Shown here in pieces: positions 45,324-54,185 of a DNA stretch of 64,000 nucleotides. The translations under genes and the position numbers were made by a program. Below the pieces are notes generated by a model. The model did no database searches. It saw only the letters and a program-made list of their open reading frames with translations, and was not told the origin of the DNA. Source of the DNA: Lysinibacillus sphaericus (GTDB lineage Bacteria; Bacillota; Bacilli; Bacillales_A; Planococcaceae). The stretch spans positions 2,860,001 to 2,924,000 of the forward strand of contig NZ_CP019980.1 of the NCBI RefSeq assembly GCF_002982115.1. The letters are read 5' to 3'. Numbering within the stretch: the stretch's first letter is position 1; every line of letters begins with the position of its first letter.

Positions 45324-46185
45324 ACGATTCCTCCGTTAGTACAAATCTTATTGTGTTAAACATACGCATTTGGGCAACTTTATGTAAATCATCTTCATGG
45401 ATGGTAGCAATGATTGGATAGCCGCCGACTGTTTGGGCATCGGCCATTAAAACAATAGGCTGACCGCTTTGTGGCACTTGAATTGTCCCAAATTGGGTCG
45501 CTTCTGAAAGTATATCTTTCCTCGTTTTCAAATCGAGGACGTTCCCTTTTAAATAATAGCCCATACGATTCCCGCCCAAAAATTGATAGGAGCTAGCTAA
45601 AAATTGTTGGCTACTTTCTTCTGTAAATAATGGAAAATGAGGCCCTTTAAAAACCCTTACTGTAATAGCCGTATGAAAATAAGGGCGGTAAGGTGCATAC
45701 AGCCCTCTTGTCCATGATAATGGCGTTGCATGTTGCCCATACAACACACTGCCCACACATGGAGTACTATCTACCATTGGTAAGTTGGCTTTACTACCAA
45801 GTACAAGGTCTGTTTGAAATCCACCTTTAGGTGTGAGATAAACAATCGAGCCGTTCTTTACGCTTTTGATAGATAAAATATCTCCCTTAAATAATTGAAA
45901 GGTTTTCCACATTTCAATGGGACGTCCATTTAATAAACACAGACAAGTTGCACCAGTCAATACATAAGTTCCATCATTTAACGCTTGAAATTCAAAACCA
46001 CCTATAAACATTTCAAACGACGTTTGGTCCACTGTCGCATTATCTACAATAGCATGTGCAACTTGAAATGATACTTTGTCCATTGGCCCTGATCGAGGGA
46101 CCCCAAATGCTCGGTAGCCCTCCCTCCCTTGATCTTGTATGCTACCATAAACACCTTGTTTTTTAACAATAAGAAGTGGCTTCAA
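45313..46185 (-). CDS. pxpC: 5-oxoprolinase subunit C
   Basis: 290 residues, KipA/biotin-dependent carboxyltransferase-like family. GSIQDQGREGYRAFGVPRSGPMD is the conserved N-terminal stretch (here as DQGREGYRAFGVPRSGPMD), and GGNRMGYYLKG and QSGQPIVLMADAQTVGGYP follow. It acts with PxpB as the ATP-dependent part of prokaryotic 5-oxoprolinase. Its start overlaps pxpB by four bases. Confidence 0.94.
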   Translation of the reverse strand: MKPLLIVKKQGVYGSIQDQGREGYRAFGVPRSGPMDKVSFQVAHAIVDNATVDQTSFEMFIGGFEFQALNDGTYVLTGATCLCLLNGRPIEMWKTFQLFKGDILSIKSVKNGSIVYLTPKGGFQTDLVLGSKANLPMVDSTPCVGSVLYGQHATPLSWTRGLYAPYRPYFHTAITVRVFKGPHFPLFTEESSQQFLASSYQFLGGNRMGYYLKGNVLDLKTRKDILSEATQFGTIQVPQSGQPIVLMADAQTVGGYPIIATIHEDDLHKVAQMRMFNTIRFVLTEESYAN

Positions 46186-46883
46186 TTGCTACACTCCTTC
46201 ACTTTTATTTCTAAAAACGCCTGTTTGGTTATTTCGTAAAATTGCACTTGACCTCCAAGAGTAAAGAGAAAAGGGGCTTTCCTATGAATATCAAATAATG
46301 TGAAAGGTGTCTTACCGATAATATTCCATCCCCCTGGTGAATCGAGGGGATATATCCCAGTTTGTAACCCGCCAATACCGACCGATCCTGCGGACACAAG
46401 CGGGCGTGGTTTTGTTAAACGTGGGACAAATAATTGGCTATGTAAGTCCCCTAAATAAGGAAATCCAGGTAAAAAGCCGATTAAATAGACACTATATACT
46501 TTATCCATATGCAATTTTTTTATGGCCTCAAATGGCAAAGCTGTAACATCCATCACACGGTGCATATCCAAAGCAAATTCCTCATCATAACAAATTGGTA
46601 TTTGTAATGGTTGACTTGTTACTTCACCAACCTGGGCGTTCCTTTGCATTGTAAGCCATTGTTCTTGTAAGAAGGCTATATCTACTTGGTGTTTCACATA
46701 TGCTGTAACCGTATGATAACTAGCAACACTTTCAATAAGACTGGTATGTAGCATTTTTTTCAAAAAGCGGTTAAACTGTTGGACTAGCTGAAAATTTTCT
46801 TGCGAAATGACTTCATCGAAGGCAAAACGGATTGTGTATTGACTAATCCACATTGTATGAGGGAACTCAATGATTTGTTTCAC
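46182..46883 (-). CDS. pxpB: 5-oxoprolinase subunit B
   Basis: 233 residues, KipI/AHS1 family. GFLPGFPYLGDL, VSAGSVGIGGLQTGIYPLDSPGGWNIIG (read as VSAGSVGIGG then IYPLDSPGGWNIIG) are characteristic. In B. subtilis the homologue KipI also inhibits the sporulation kinase KinA. It overlaps pcp by 17 bases and pxpC by four. Confidence 0.94.
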   Translation of the reverse strand: MKQIIEFPHTMWISQYTIRFAFDEVISQENFQLVQQFNRFLKKMLHTSLIESVASYHTVTAYVKHQVDIAFLQEQWLTMQRNAQVGEVTSQPLQIPICYDEEFALDMHRVMDVTALPFEAIKKLHMDKVYSVYLIGFLPGFPYLGDLHSQLFVPRLTKPRPLVSAGSVGIGGLQTGIYPLDSPGGWNIIGKTPFTLFDIHRKAPFLFTLGGQVQFYEITKQAFLEIKVKECSN

Positions 46884-47490
46884 GAATGGTTTCCTCGATA
46901 CAAAGCTTAATGCACATCATTAAATCTTGCATATTCCAACCTGGTATTTTGCCGTGCTGAATCGCTAATTCAAAAGATGCCGGAATATGAATAAAGCCAG
47001 CACGAATCCCTGTATGTTGCTTAGCATAAGCTAGCCCTTCATACATAATATTATTGCATAGATAGGTACCTGCCGTATTTGAAATTTCTGCAGGATAACC
47101 TTCTTTACATAATCGATCAACCATTTTCCGAATAGGTAAATTGGTTATATAGGCATCCTGCCCACCATCATCAATGCTTTCATCAACAGGCACATAGCCA
47201 TTGTTATCAGGCTCTCCATCTTTCACATTAATCGCTATGCGCTCTGGTGTGATCTTAAATCGTCCACCAGCTAACCCTAAGGACATAATAATTTCAGGCT
47301 GTATTTCCCCAATATATCGCTTTAACTGCTGCGCGGATTGCTGAAAATCAACGGATAGCGTCCGTCCAACAATTTTATAGCCGTCCATTATACTCCCGTT
47401 TAAACTTTCTACAATTTGCATCGTAGGATTGATTGTGTAATCTAAAAATGGGACAAAGCCCGTTAATAGTATTTTTTTCATATTCTTCAC
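46867..47490 (-). CDS. pcp: Pyroglutamyl-peptidase I
   Basis: 207 residues, family C15. Catalytic residues Glu83 (ITPERIAINV), Cys145 (SNTAGTYLCNNIMY) and His168 (GFIHIPAS) are present. It removes N-terminal pyroglutamate from peptides. The downstream pxpBCA genes then open the released 5-oxoproline to glutamate, so the operon is a complete salvage route. Confidence 0.95.
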   Translation of the reverse strand: MKNMKKILLTGFVPFLDYTINPTMQIVESLNGSIMDGYKIVGRTLSVDFQQSAQQLKRYIGEIQPEIIMSLGLAGGRFKITPERIAINVKDGEPDNNGYVPVDESIDDGGQDAYITNLPIRKMVDRLCKEGYPAEISNTAGTYLCNNIMYEGLAYAKQHTGIRAGFIHIPASFELAIQHGKIPGWNMQDLMMCIKLCIEETIRETNH

Positions 47491-47732
47491 CTAATTTCTA
47501 TCGGACATTGCTTTATCGCAAGCCCTTTTCATTTTTTTAATGAATACTGCAAAGTCGGTTCTCCAATTCCCCGAACTCTATAACCTGCAACCTGCTTCAA
47601 TTTTATCAAACATTAAAAATAAATGCCCTTGATCGCTATTAAATTATGCCATTATTCTAAATTTTTCGTCCTATACTATTAAACTTTAGATGGTTCTTAT
47701 CCAAGTTGAAATCCGAACTATAAAATTCGATA
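47491..47732. other. Intergenic region before pcp
   Basis: AT-rich, no gene. Presumably holds the pcp operon promoter, but I see no convincing consensus pair. Confidence 0.3.
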
Positions 47733-47765
47733 AATAAAAGAGTATGACACAAGTCATACTCTTGA
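47733..47765 (-). terminator. Terminator after the 29-codon gene
   Basis: Perfect 11-bp stem AAGAGTATGAC / GTCATACTCTT followed by T-rich DNA on the minus strand. Confidence 0.85.
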
Positions 47766-47824
47766 ATTAAATATTAATGTACTGTAAAAACGATTGAAAA
47801 TCAGTACCACAAACTATAGTACTA

Positions 47825-47914
47825 TTAATTTAAATGTGCAGTCGCCTGCTTCATCACGTATTTCCCTACTCCAATATAAATAGCTACTGTTGCTCCAATG
47901 AAAACGAATGTCAT
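47825..47914 (-). CDS. 29-residue single-pass membrane peptide
   Basis: ATG at 47914, AAAAGGAG at 47924-47931 nine bases upstream, TAA at 47825-47827. The peptide starts MTFVFIGATVAIYIGVGKYV and ends in a basic/polar tail (MKQATAHLN), a good single membrane helix. A strong ribosome site in front and a terminator behind support a real gene. I do not recognise its family; small subunits of transporters or oxidases have this look. Confidence 0.65.
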   Translation of the reverse strand: MTFVFIGATVAIYIGVGKYVMKQATAHLN

Positions 47915-48084
47915 TGCTGACCGCTCCTTTTCTTCTTATTATGTACACTATAGCACAAATTCGTTGATTTTGAAAATCATTCTCATTAATATAATATAAA
48001 TTTCATCCGATTTCGTCAAGACATACTTTCATCTTACCCTTTCAGCATGGTAAGATGTAGAAAAGTCGGAAAAAGGATGCGGTA

Positions 48085-48555
48085 ATGATGAGTAATTCGA
48101 AGTACTTTCAAACTATTTTAAACGGGACAATCCATGCATTAAAAACAATCCTACCTATGGACATCCAAGTGAAAGCGCCAAGTATTATTTCTGAGCCCTT
48201 TCAACAACAGCAAATGGGTGTATTAATTGGCCTAATTGGAGATGTAAAGGGACGTGTAATTATAGATTCCTCCCCTGAAGTATTTAGCGGTATCGGCAGT
48301 ACAATGTTTGGTATGCCATTAGAAGGAGAAATGCTAGAATCCTTCACTGGTGAATTTGGCAATATGATTGCAGGTAATTTATGTACAGCAGTAGGACAGG
48401 AAAATTTAGAAATTGATATTACACCCCCTACTGTTATGGTTGGTAACACAAAACTTTATGGTTTTGAAAAAGCATTTGTTCTACCTGTTACGATTCCCAA
48501 CATTGGTGCACTTACGGTATTACTGACGATTGAAGAAGAAGTCATAACAAGTTAA
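48085..48555 (+). CDS. CheX-like chemotaxis phosphatase
   Basis: 156 residues. The CheC/CheX/FliY signature E-x2-N is present in GEFGNMIAGNLCTAVG near residue 92, and the flanking strands fit a CheX monomer. CheX removes phosphate from CheY-P. No chemotaxis gene is adjacent, so it is an orphan with its own terminator. AAGGA ribosome site 7 bases upstream of ATG 48085. Confidence 0.85.
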   Translation: MMSNSKYFQTILNGTIHALKTILPMDIQVKAPSIISEPFQQQQMGVLIGLIGDVKGRVIIDSSPEVFSGIGSTMFGMPLEGEMLESFTGEFGNMIAGNLCTAVGQENLEIDITPPTVMVGNTKLYGFEKAFVLPVTIPNIGALTVLLTIEEEVITS

Positions 48556-48627
48556 CTGTGGCTCTTTCAAACGATATATTCTATGTAACTACAGCTAGTA
48601 TTTATGAATACGCTTTGTTATACGCAT

Positions 48628-48666
48628 AAAAAGGAGTTGGCTCATATTAGAGCCAACTCCTTTTGC
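48628..48666 (+). terminator. Terminator of the cheX-like gene
   Basis: Perfect 15-bp stem AAAAGGAGTTGGCTC / GAGCCAACTCCTTTT. Confidence 0.92.
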
Positions 48667-48708
48667 ATTTCAATATTTCACATTTTTTTCACACATTCTA
48701 CTTAGATG

Positions 48709-48724
48709 TGTGATTTTTTTCACA
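48709..48724. promoter_or_regulatory. Candidate Fnr site before the ba3 oxidase operon
   Basis: TGTGATTTTTTTCACA is a perfect TGTGA-N6-TCACA palindrome, matching the Bacillus Fnr consensus. A -10-like TATTAT at 48746-48751 would place the site centre at about -41.5, the class II activator position. Confidence 0.55.
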
Positions 48725-48745
48725 TCAAATTGAATTGGATAGTAA

Positions 48746-48751
48746 TATTAT
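48746..48751 (+). promoter_or_regulatory. -10 element of the ba3 oxidase operon
   Basis: TATTAT, about 42 bases before the first start codon, with no good -35, as in activator-dependent promoters. Confidence 0.45.
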
Positions 48752-48793
48752 GACTTTAAGAAAGCTACTATGAAAGCTTAGGAGGGAGTAAAA

Positions 48794-48916
48794 ATGGCTA
48801 ATAATAAAAAACCAGAAGATAATCTAAAAGGTTCACTTTATGGCGTGTTCGGAGTAGGCTTTATCATTATTTTAATTTGGATATACTGCTTCAATTTATT
48901 TATGGACCGCTTTTAA
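48794..48916 (+). CDS. Cytochrome c oxidase subunit IIa (ba3 type)
   Basis: 40 residues: a polar start (MANNKKPEDNLKGSLYG) and one membrane helix ending in FMDRF. AGGAGGGAG ribosome site at 48780-48788. Small single-helix subunit IIa genes stand in front of subunits II and I in ba3-type oxidase operons, exactly as here. Confidence 0.88.
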   Translation: MANNKKPEDNLKGSLYGVFGVGFIIILIWIYCFNLFMDRF

Positions 48917-48985
48917 TTTCCTTAGTAAAAGGCACTATTTCATTAGCATGATGTAAGTAATACAACAGAGGAGGACAACAGAGAT

Positions 48986-49477
48986 ATGCATATACATAAA
49001 TATGAGAAGTACTGGTTGGTATTTGGCGTAGCTACGTTAGTTGCATTTCTTATTATTCTTGGTATCGGTGCATTCCATCAAGGCTCACATCCGAACAGTA
49101 ATAAGAAAACCATCGATTATGAAAAAGTAAAAGAAATTGCACCATTTACAAATCCAGGTGTACACAAAGTGGAAGGAAAGGATTGGGATTATGAGGTGGT
49201 TATTTTAGCATCTGCTTTCTTTTACAATCCACCTGAAATTGAAGTACCACTTGGTTCAAAAGTAAAATTTATCGCAACAAGTGAAGACGTGATTCATGGG
49301 TTTGAAATTGCAGGCACTAATATTAACATGATGCTTGAACCTGGATATATTTCTGAATATGTAGCTGAAATCAATCAAACTGGTGAATTTTTAATAGTAT
49401 GTAATGAATACTGCGGTACAGGACATACGCTTATGCATTCTATGCTGAAGGTGGTGGATCCAAATGAGTCTAAATAA
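48986..49477 (+). CDS. Cytochrome ba3 oxidase subunit II
   Basis: 163 residues. One N-terminal membrane anchor (about 12-32) and a CuA domain. CuA ligands are visible: the His in VIHGFE, and Cys139, Glu141, Cys143, His147 and Met150 in CNEYCGTGHTLM. It takes electrons from cytochrome c and passes them to subunit I. Stop overlaps the start of subunit I by 14 bases. Confidence 0.95.
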   Translation: MHIHKYEKYWLVFGVATLVAFLIILGIGAFHQGSHPNSNKKTIDYEKVKEIAPFTNPGVHKVEGKDWDYEVVILASAFFYNPPEIEVPLGSKVKFIATSEDVIHGFEIAGTNINMMLEPGYISEYVAEINQTGEFLIVCNEYCGTGHTLMHSMLKVVDPNESK

Positions 49478-51119
49478 CGCTATGACAAAGGTGGATCGTC
49501 GTGATGCGAAACTTGCCCTTGCCCATGTTTATGTGGCATTTATCGCATTATTATTAGGTGGTCTCGCCGGTTTATTACAAGTATTTGTACGTTCAGGTCA
49601 ATTCAAATTGCCAGCTGGTATTGGCTATTATCAAGTATTAACAGTTCATGGTGTCTTACTCGGTCTTATTTTAACAACGTTCTTTATATTCGGTTTTCAA
49701 ATCGCAGGTGTTAGTCGTACATCTGGTACTTTAACAGATAAACAGCGCTTGCTTGGATGGATTGGTTTTTGGTTCATGACGATCGGTACAGTTGCGGCTG
49801 CAGTCATGGTGTTATTAAATAAAGCAACTGTCCTTTATACATTTTACGCACCATTGCAAGCGCACTGGATTTTTTATCTCGGTTTAACACTCGTAGTTGT
49901 TGGCTCTTGGATTGGTTCGGCAGGGCAAATTTTACGCTATGTTCAGTGGCGCAAAGAACATAAAGGCCAAACGTCTCCCCTACTATCTTTTATGGTAGTA
50001 GTCAATAATTTACTATGGTTCGTTGCTTCTTTAGGCGTAGCCGTTTCTGTTTTATTCCAACTATTACCGTGGTCACTTGGTCTTATTGAACGTGTAGATG
50101 TATTACTTTCTCGTACACTTTTCTGGTATTTTGGCCATGCGCTCGTTTACTTCTGGTTATTGCCAGCCTATATGGTGTGGTATGTAGTCATTCCTAAAGT
50201 CATTGGCGGAAAAGTTTTCTCTGACTCATTAGCTCGCTTATCATTCATGCTGTTTTTAATTTTCTCAGTACCGGTTGGTTTACATCACCAATTAACAGAG
50301 CCTGGTATTGATACAACATGGAAATTTATACAAGTAGTATTAACAATGGCAGTTGTTGTGCCTTCCTTAATGACCGCATTCTCTTTATTCGCAACGTTTG
50401 AATTACGTGGTCGTGAGCTTGGTGGTAAAGGACTTTTCGGCTGGTTTAAAAAATTACCTTGGAAAGATGCACGTTTTATCGTTCCATTTATCGGTATGCT
50501 TGCTTTCATTCCTGGTGGTGCCGGTGGTATTGTCAATGCATCTTACCAGATGAACCAACTTATTCATAATACTATTTGGGTTCCAGGGCACTTCCATTTA
50601 ACATTTGCAAGTGCAGTTGTTTTAACGTACTTTGGAGCAGCATTTTGGTTAATCCCTCATTTAACAGGTCGTAAACTGACAAAGTCATTAAATTCACTTG
50701 GTATTGTTTCTGGCGTGCTATGGGCAGTAGGTATGACGATCATGTCAACAGCCATGCATATTGCAGGATTACTTGGTGCTCCACGCCGCTCTGACTATTC
50801 AGAATATGGCGGTGCACAACAAGCATATGATTGGATTCCCTATCAGATTGCGCAAGCGGTTGGTGGTACTATTTTATTTATTGCGATTTTAGTTATTACG
50901 TATGTCGTGATTAAGCTCGCTTGGTTTGCACCAAAAGGCGAAGAGGAATTCCCAATTGCTTCAATCCATGAAAGCAGTGGTCCAACACCACCTATGCTTG
51001 AAAACTTTAAAGTATGGCTGGTCATTTTAGTAGCGTTAATAATTTTTGCTTACACAATTCCAATCTTTGATATTATTTCAAATTCACCAGCAGGCTCAAA
51101 AGGCTTTAAGCTCTGGTAA
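49464..51119 (+). CDS. Cytochrome ba3 oxidase subunit I
   Basis: 551 residues with about 13 membrane helices. Haem and copper ligands occur in LTVHGVLLGLIL (low-spin haem His), WYFGHALVYFWLLPAY (CuB His with Tyr), LHHQL (CuB pair) and VPGHFHLTFA (haem a3/low-spin His). It reduces O2 to water and pumps protons; this B-type family works at low oxygen. Last gene of the operon IIa-II-I. Confidence 0.95.
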   Translation: MSLNNAMTKVDRRDAKLALAHVYVAFIALLLGGLAGLLQVFVRSGQFKLPAGIGYYQVLTVHGVLLGLILTTFFIFGFQIAGVSRTSGTLTDKQRLLGWIGFWFMTIGTVAAAVMVLLNKATVLYTFYAPLQAHWIFYLGLTLVVVGSWIGSAGQILRYVQWRKEHKGQTSPLLSFMVVVNNLLWFVASLGVAVSVLFQLLPWSLGLIERVDVLLSRTLFWYFGHALVYFWLLPAYMVWYVVIPKVIGGKVFSDSLARLSFMLFLIFSVPVGLHHQLTEPGIDTTWKFIQVVLTMAVVVPSLMTAFSLFATFELRGRELGGKGLFGWFKKLPWKDARFIVPFIGMLAFIPGGAGGIVNASYQMNQLIHNTIWVPGHFHLTFASAVVLTYFGAAFWLIPHLTGRKLTKSLNSLGIVSGVLWAVGMTIMSTAMHIAGLLGAPRRSDYSEYGGAQQAYDWIPYQIAQAVGGTILFIAILVITYVVIKLAWFAPKGEEEFPIASIHESSGPTPPMLENFKVWLVILVALIIFAYTIPIFDIISNSPAGSKGFKLW

Positions 51120-51126
51120 AATATTT

Positions 51127-51172
51127 TAAAAACAAGCGATTTCTCATTGGAGAGAAATCGCTTGTTATTTAT
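51127..51172. terminator. Bidirectional terminator after ba3 oxidase
   Basis: Stem AACAAGCGATTTCTC / GAGAAATCGCTTGTT followed by T-rich DNA. It overlaps the stop of the convergent M32 gene. Confidence 0.9.
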
Positions 51173-52671
51173 AGCTGATACAATTTTGTATATTTTTCTT
51201 GTAAATAGTTTGCAAGATACTTGGCATTTAAGCCTTCTCCTGTCGCCTCTTGTAGTAGCTCGAACGGCTTTTTCAGCGCACCGTATTGATGGACTTTGTC
51301 TGTTAGCCATTCGCGAATTGGCAGAAGCTCCCCTTTTGACAGTAAGTCATCAAAATTTGGAAGATCTTGATCCATCGCATGCTTCCATTGTGCCGCATAG
51401 ATCATTCCTAATGCGTAGGATGGGAAGTAACCAAACATGCCCCCTGCCCAGTGTACGTCTTGTAAAACGCCTTTTGCATCGTTGTCTGGTCGGATGCCTA
51501 AATATTCCTCATACTTCGCATTCCACACTTCTGGAAGGTCTTTAGCTTGTAGATCCCCATTGAACAAATCACGTTCAATTTCATAACGAATCATAATATG
51601 CAGTGGATATGTTAGCTCATCTGCTTCAATACGAATTAGTGATGGCTCTACCATATTAATAGCACGAAGAAAATCATTTAACGGAACATCTCCAAATTGT
51701 GCTGGCGAATGTTTTTGCAGGCGTTCATAGTTATGCTCCCAAAACTTTTCATTTCGACCAACCAGATTTTCATAGAATAGTGACTGCGATTCATGGATGC
51801 CTGTTGATGTCCCAGTTGCTAATAGTGTACCGGCAAGCTTGGCATCAATATTTTGCTCATACATTGCATGCCCACATTCATGGATCGTGCCAAAGATCGC
51901 AGAACGGAAATCATGCTCATCATATTTCGTTGTAATACGGGCATCCCCATGATTGATGCCAATCATAAATGGATGAACGCTTTCATCTAAGCGACCTGCG
52001 TCAAAATCATAGCCAAGCTGCGTTAGCATCTCTAATGACAATGCTCGCTGTGCCTCTTTCGGAAATTGTTTAAATAACATCGTTGTATCTGGCTTATTTG
52101 GAGAAGCTGCGATTTTTTGGACAAGCGCCACAATCGTTTCACGTAATTCGCCAAATACTTGATCTAACACCTCCGTCGTCATATCTGGTTCATATAAATC
52201 AAGTAACGTATTGTATGTAGAACCGTTTTTAACGCCCCAATATTGTATAAATTTCTTTTGCCATTCAATGATTTGCTCTAGATAAGGTAAAAATTGCGCA
52301 AAATCATTTGTCGCTTTTGCTTCTTCCCAAACTGTTTCCGCTTTCGCTTGTAAAATAACATATTCTTTATATTCTTTAGCGGGAATTTTCTTATTTTGAT
52401 CGTAATTTTTTCGTACTTCCTCGACTAAACGGCGTGTTACATAGTCCAGTTCTGTGTTTTGTGCCTCTAAAGCCGTCAGTAGTTCCCCTAATTGCTCACT
52501 CGTTTGCATGTCAAACAAGGAGGCCGATAATGTGCCAACTACTTCTGAACGCTGCGCTACCCCTTTCTTAGGTGCACCAGTACGCATATCCCAATAGATT
52601 ACCCCCAATGCTTCCTGATAGTGCTGCATTTTTTTCACATAGTCTGTAAATTGCTGTACAGTCATATCCAA
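51169..52671 (-). CDS. M32 family metallocarboxypeptidase
   Basis: 500 residues, as for Taq-type carboxypeptidases. The metal site HECGH is in FGTIHECGHAMYEQN, with the further ligand Glu in GIHESQSLFYEN; GINHGDARITTKYDE, and IRPDNDAKGVLQDVHWAGGMFGYFPSY nearby (as DVHWAGGMFGYFPSY) are family hallmarks. It trims C-terminal residues from peptides in the cytosol. Single gene. Confidence 0.95.
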   Translation of the reverse strand: MDMTVQQFTDYVKKMQHYQEALGVIYWDMRTGAPKKGVAQRSEVVGTLSASLFDMQTSEQLGELLTALEAQNTELDYVTRRLVEEVRKNYDQNKKIPAKEYKEYVILQAKAETVWEEAKATNDFAQFLPYLEQIIEWQKKFIQYWGVKNGSTYNTLLDLYEPDMTTEVLDQVFGELRETIVALVQKIAASPNKPDTTMLFKQFPKEAQRALSLEMLTQLGYDFDAGRLDESVHPFMIGINHGDARITTKYDEHDFRSAIFGTIHECGHAMYEQNIDAKLAGTLLATGTSTGIHESQSLFYENLVGRNEKFWEHNYERLQKHSPAQFGDVPLNDFLRAINMVEPSLIRIEADELTYPLHIMIRYEIERDLFNGDLQAKDLPEVWNAKYEEYLGIRPDNDAKGVLQDVHWAGGMFGYFPSYALGMIYAAQWKHAMDQDLPNFDDLLSKGELLPIREWLTDKVHQYGALKKPFELLQEATGEGLNAKYLANYLQEKYTKLYQL

Positions 52672-52781
52672 TCATCCTCCTTTTTTACGTTACTAGTTTA
52701 GCATATTTCCGAAAATTTTGTATATTTTGGACATTGAAATTTCGAATTACATTGAGTATTCTTTTTTCAAAAATCTATTGC

Positions 52782-52826
52782 GCGCTTTTGGGAAAAATAT
52801 CTGCGGGACAAAGTTTATTATCTGCT
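52782..52826. repeat. Weak 21-nt phased tract
   Basis: Three degenerate GC cores begin at 52782, 52803 and 52824, again 21 bases apart (for example ATCTGCGGGACAAAGTTTATT followed by ATCTGCTG). Weaker than the other three tracts. The rest of the gap 52672-53054 shows only a terminator. Confidence 0.35.
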
Positions 52827-52845
52827 GAAATAGACATTCTGTTTA

Positions 52846-52880
52846 AGAAAAAGGCTCCCTTGATATGTAGGGAGCCTTCA
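52846..52880 (-). terminator. Terminator after the 187-residue secreted protein gene
   Basis: Perfect stem AAGGCTCCC / GGGAGCCTT followed on the minus strand by T residues. Confidence 0.85.
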
Positions 52881-53054
52881 GTATATTAGTGCTTTTGAGT
52901 GCCCAGAAAATCTTAGTGGCTTGGCTTCTCCTAAAAAGTGAGTCATTAAAACGTATTCATGTGCTATAAACAACACGATATAAATTTATGGATACTTAAA
53001 CTTCAACTCAAAAATATAATTATAATATTTTTGTGATTATATTACTTACTTATT

Positions 53055-53618
53055 TTAAGCTCTTGTATAATGTGTATATAATTGTTGTGTTCTAGCACTA
53101 TTACTGTAATACGTAATTACTAAATATCTATTTATACCTGTTGAATCCTCACATTCTCTCACTTGAATAGTTGTATATAAATTTTGACTTCTTGGAATAG
53201 TGATGAACAGAGATGCAATCCCACTACTAACAAATGTTCTAAGTCGTGTTGCTGTAAATCTACCAACAATAACAGCTACTCCACCATTTATAAGAAACGT
53301 CAATACTCTTTGTTCCCAGTTATTATAAGTCACATTATCTCTGTTTTGTGTCTCTATTATTCTACACAGGTTCGTAAAATCCCCAGGTAATGAATATGCA
53401 GAGATTCTGCTCGACAGATTTATAAATTCATACCTCAAACATTGTTCTAAAATTTCACTCTTATCTTCTAAGCTGTAAGGTTCAATTACTGGCTCATTAT
53501 TAAGCTGGGGCAAGGAATCATCATTTTTCTCCTTAATGTTTGCAGCATACCCTAAATTAGGAGCAACTGCAGTAAAGGCCAACATAAATGTTAGAAATAG
53601 TAATAAAAATTTTTTCAT
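53055..53618 (-). CDS. Hypothetical secreted protein
   Basis: 187 residues. Signal peptide 1-25 (KFLLLFLTFMLAFTAVAP then GYA). Then a polar, acidic segment, a hydrophobic stretch at about 107-122 (LTFLINGGVAVIVGRF) and a beta-rich C-terminus ending QQLYTHYTRA. Three Cys in the mature part. I do not recognise a family. A divergent small membrane-protein gene (53721-53891) lies 102 bases away. Confidence 0.7.
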   Translation of the reverse strand: MKKFLLLFLTFMLAFTAVAPNLGYAANIKEKNDDSLPQLNNEPVIEPYSLEDKSEILEQCLRYEFINLSSRISAYSLPGDFTNLCRIIETQNRDNVTYNNWEQRVLTFLINGGVAVIVGRFTATRLRTFVSSGIASLFITIPRSQNLYTTIQVRECEDSTGINRYLVITYYSNSARTQQLYTHYTRA

Positions 53619-53720
53619 TTACTTACTCCCTCCTAAAAATTTAGTGTAATAATTGTACAATAAAAAAATAAAATATAAAATAATTTATAGAATATTACAA
53701 AAATAGAAAGAGGGGTTTAA

Positions 53721-53891
53721 ATGAAGTATTTTTGGTATTTTATTATTGGAGGTTTGATAGGATTAACCCTTTCATTAATTGCCACTGAAATATCACGGAT
53801 AGTAGCTTTTTTAACCCTGGGCATTGTAGCTACTACAGCCTACTATTTAATAAAAAGTGACCGTCACTCAAACAATTCCAAGCTTAAATAA
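53721..53891 (+). CDS. 56-residue two-helix membrane protein
   Basis: ATG 53721, AGAGGGG ribosome site, TAA at 53889-53891. Two membrane helices at about 4-22 and 27-44 and a short basic tail (KSDRHSNNSKLK). Divergent from the secreted protein gene at 53055-53618. No family recognised. The region 53892-54045 downstream is empty. Confidence 0.6.
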   Translation: MKYFWYFIIGGLIGLTLSLIATEISRIVAFLTLGIVATTAYYLIKSDRHSNNSKLK

Positions 53892-54045
53892 CACTGCCAG
53901 TTTGGTAATTTCATACTTAACTAATTAAAAATCCACGGGAACTCTTGCGGGAAAGTTTACTTCTCATGCCCTATCAACATTTCCAAAAGGTTTATTGGAG
54001 TTTACTTAAATCAGCAGAATCCATCTTATTTAATTTTAAAAAGCG

Positions 54046-54080
54046 AAAGCTCCCTTTTAATCAAGGGAGCTTCTTTTTAA
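54046..54080 (+). terminator. Terminator
   Basis: Perfect stem AGCTCCCTT / AAGGGAGCT followed by T residues on the plus strand. Confidence 0.85.
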
Positions 54081-54185
54081 AATAATTTAGGGATAAACCA
54101 ATTTTTATGCTCGGTTTCCAATCAAACATATTGTAAAGCAGACATATAACGTTGGGGAAACGCTATTTGTCTTCAAACATACTAG

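Noticed and set aside
48673..48695. Second Fnr site upstream of the ba3 operon (TTCACATTTTTTTCACACA)
   Set aside because: The halves are direct repeats rather than inverted, so they do not form a TGTGA-N6-TCACA palindrome.
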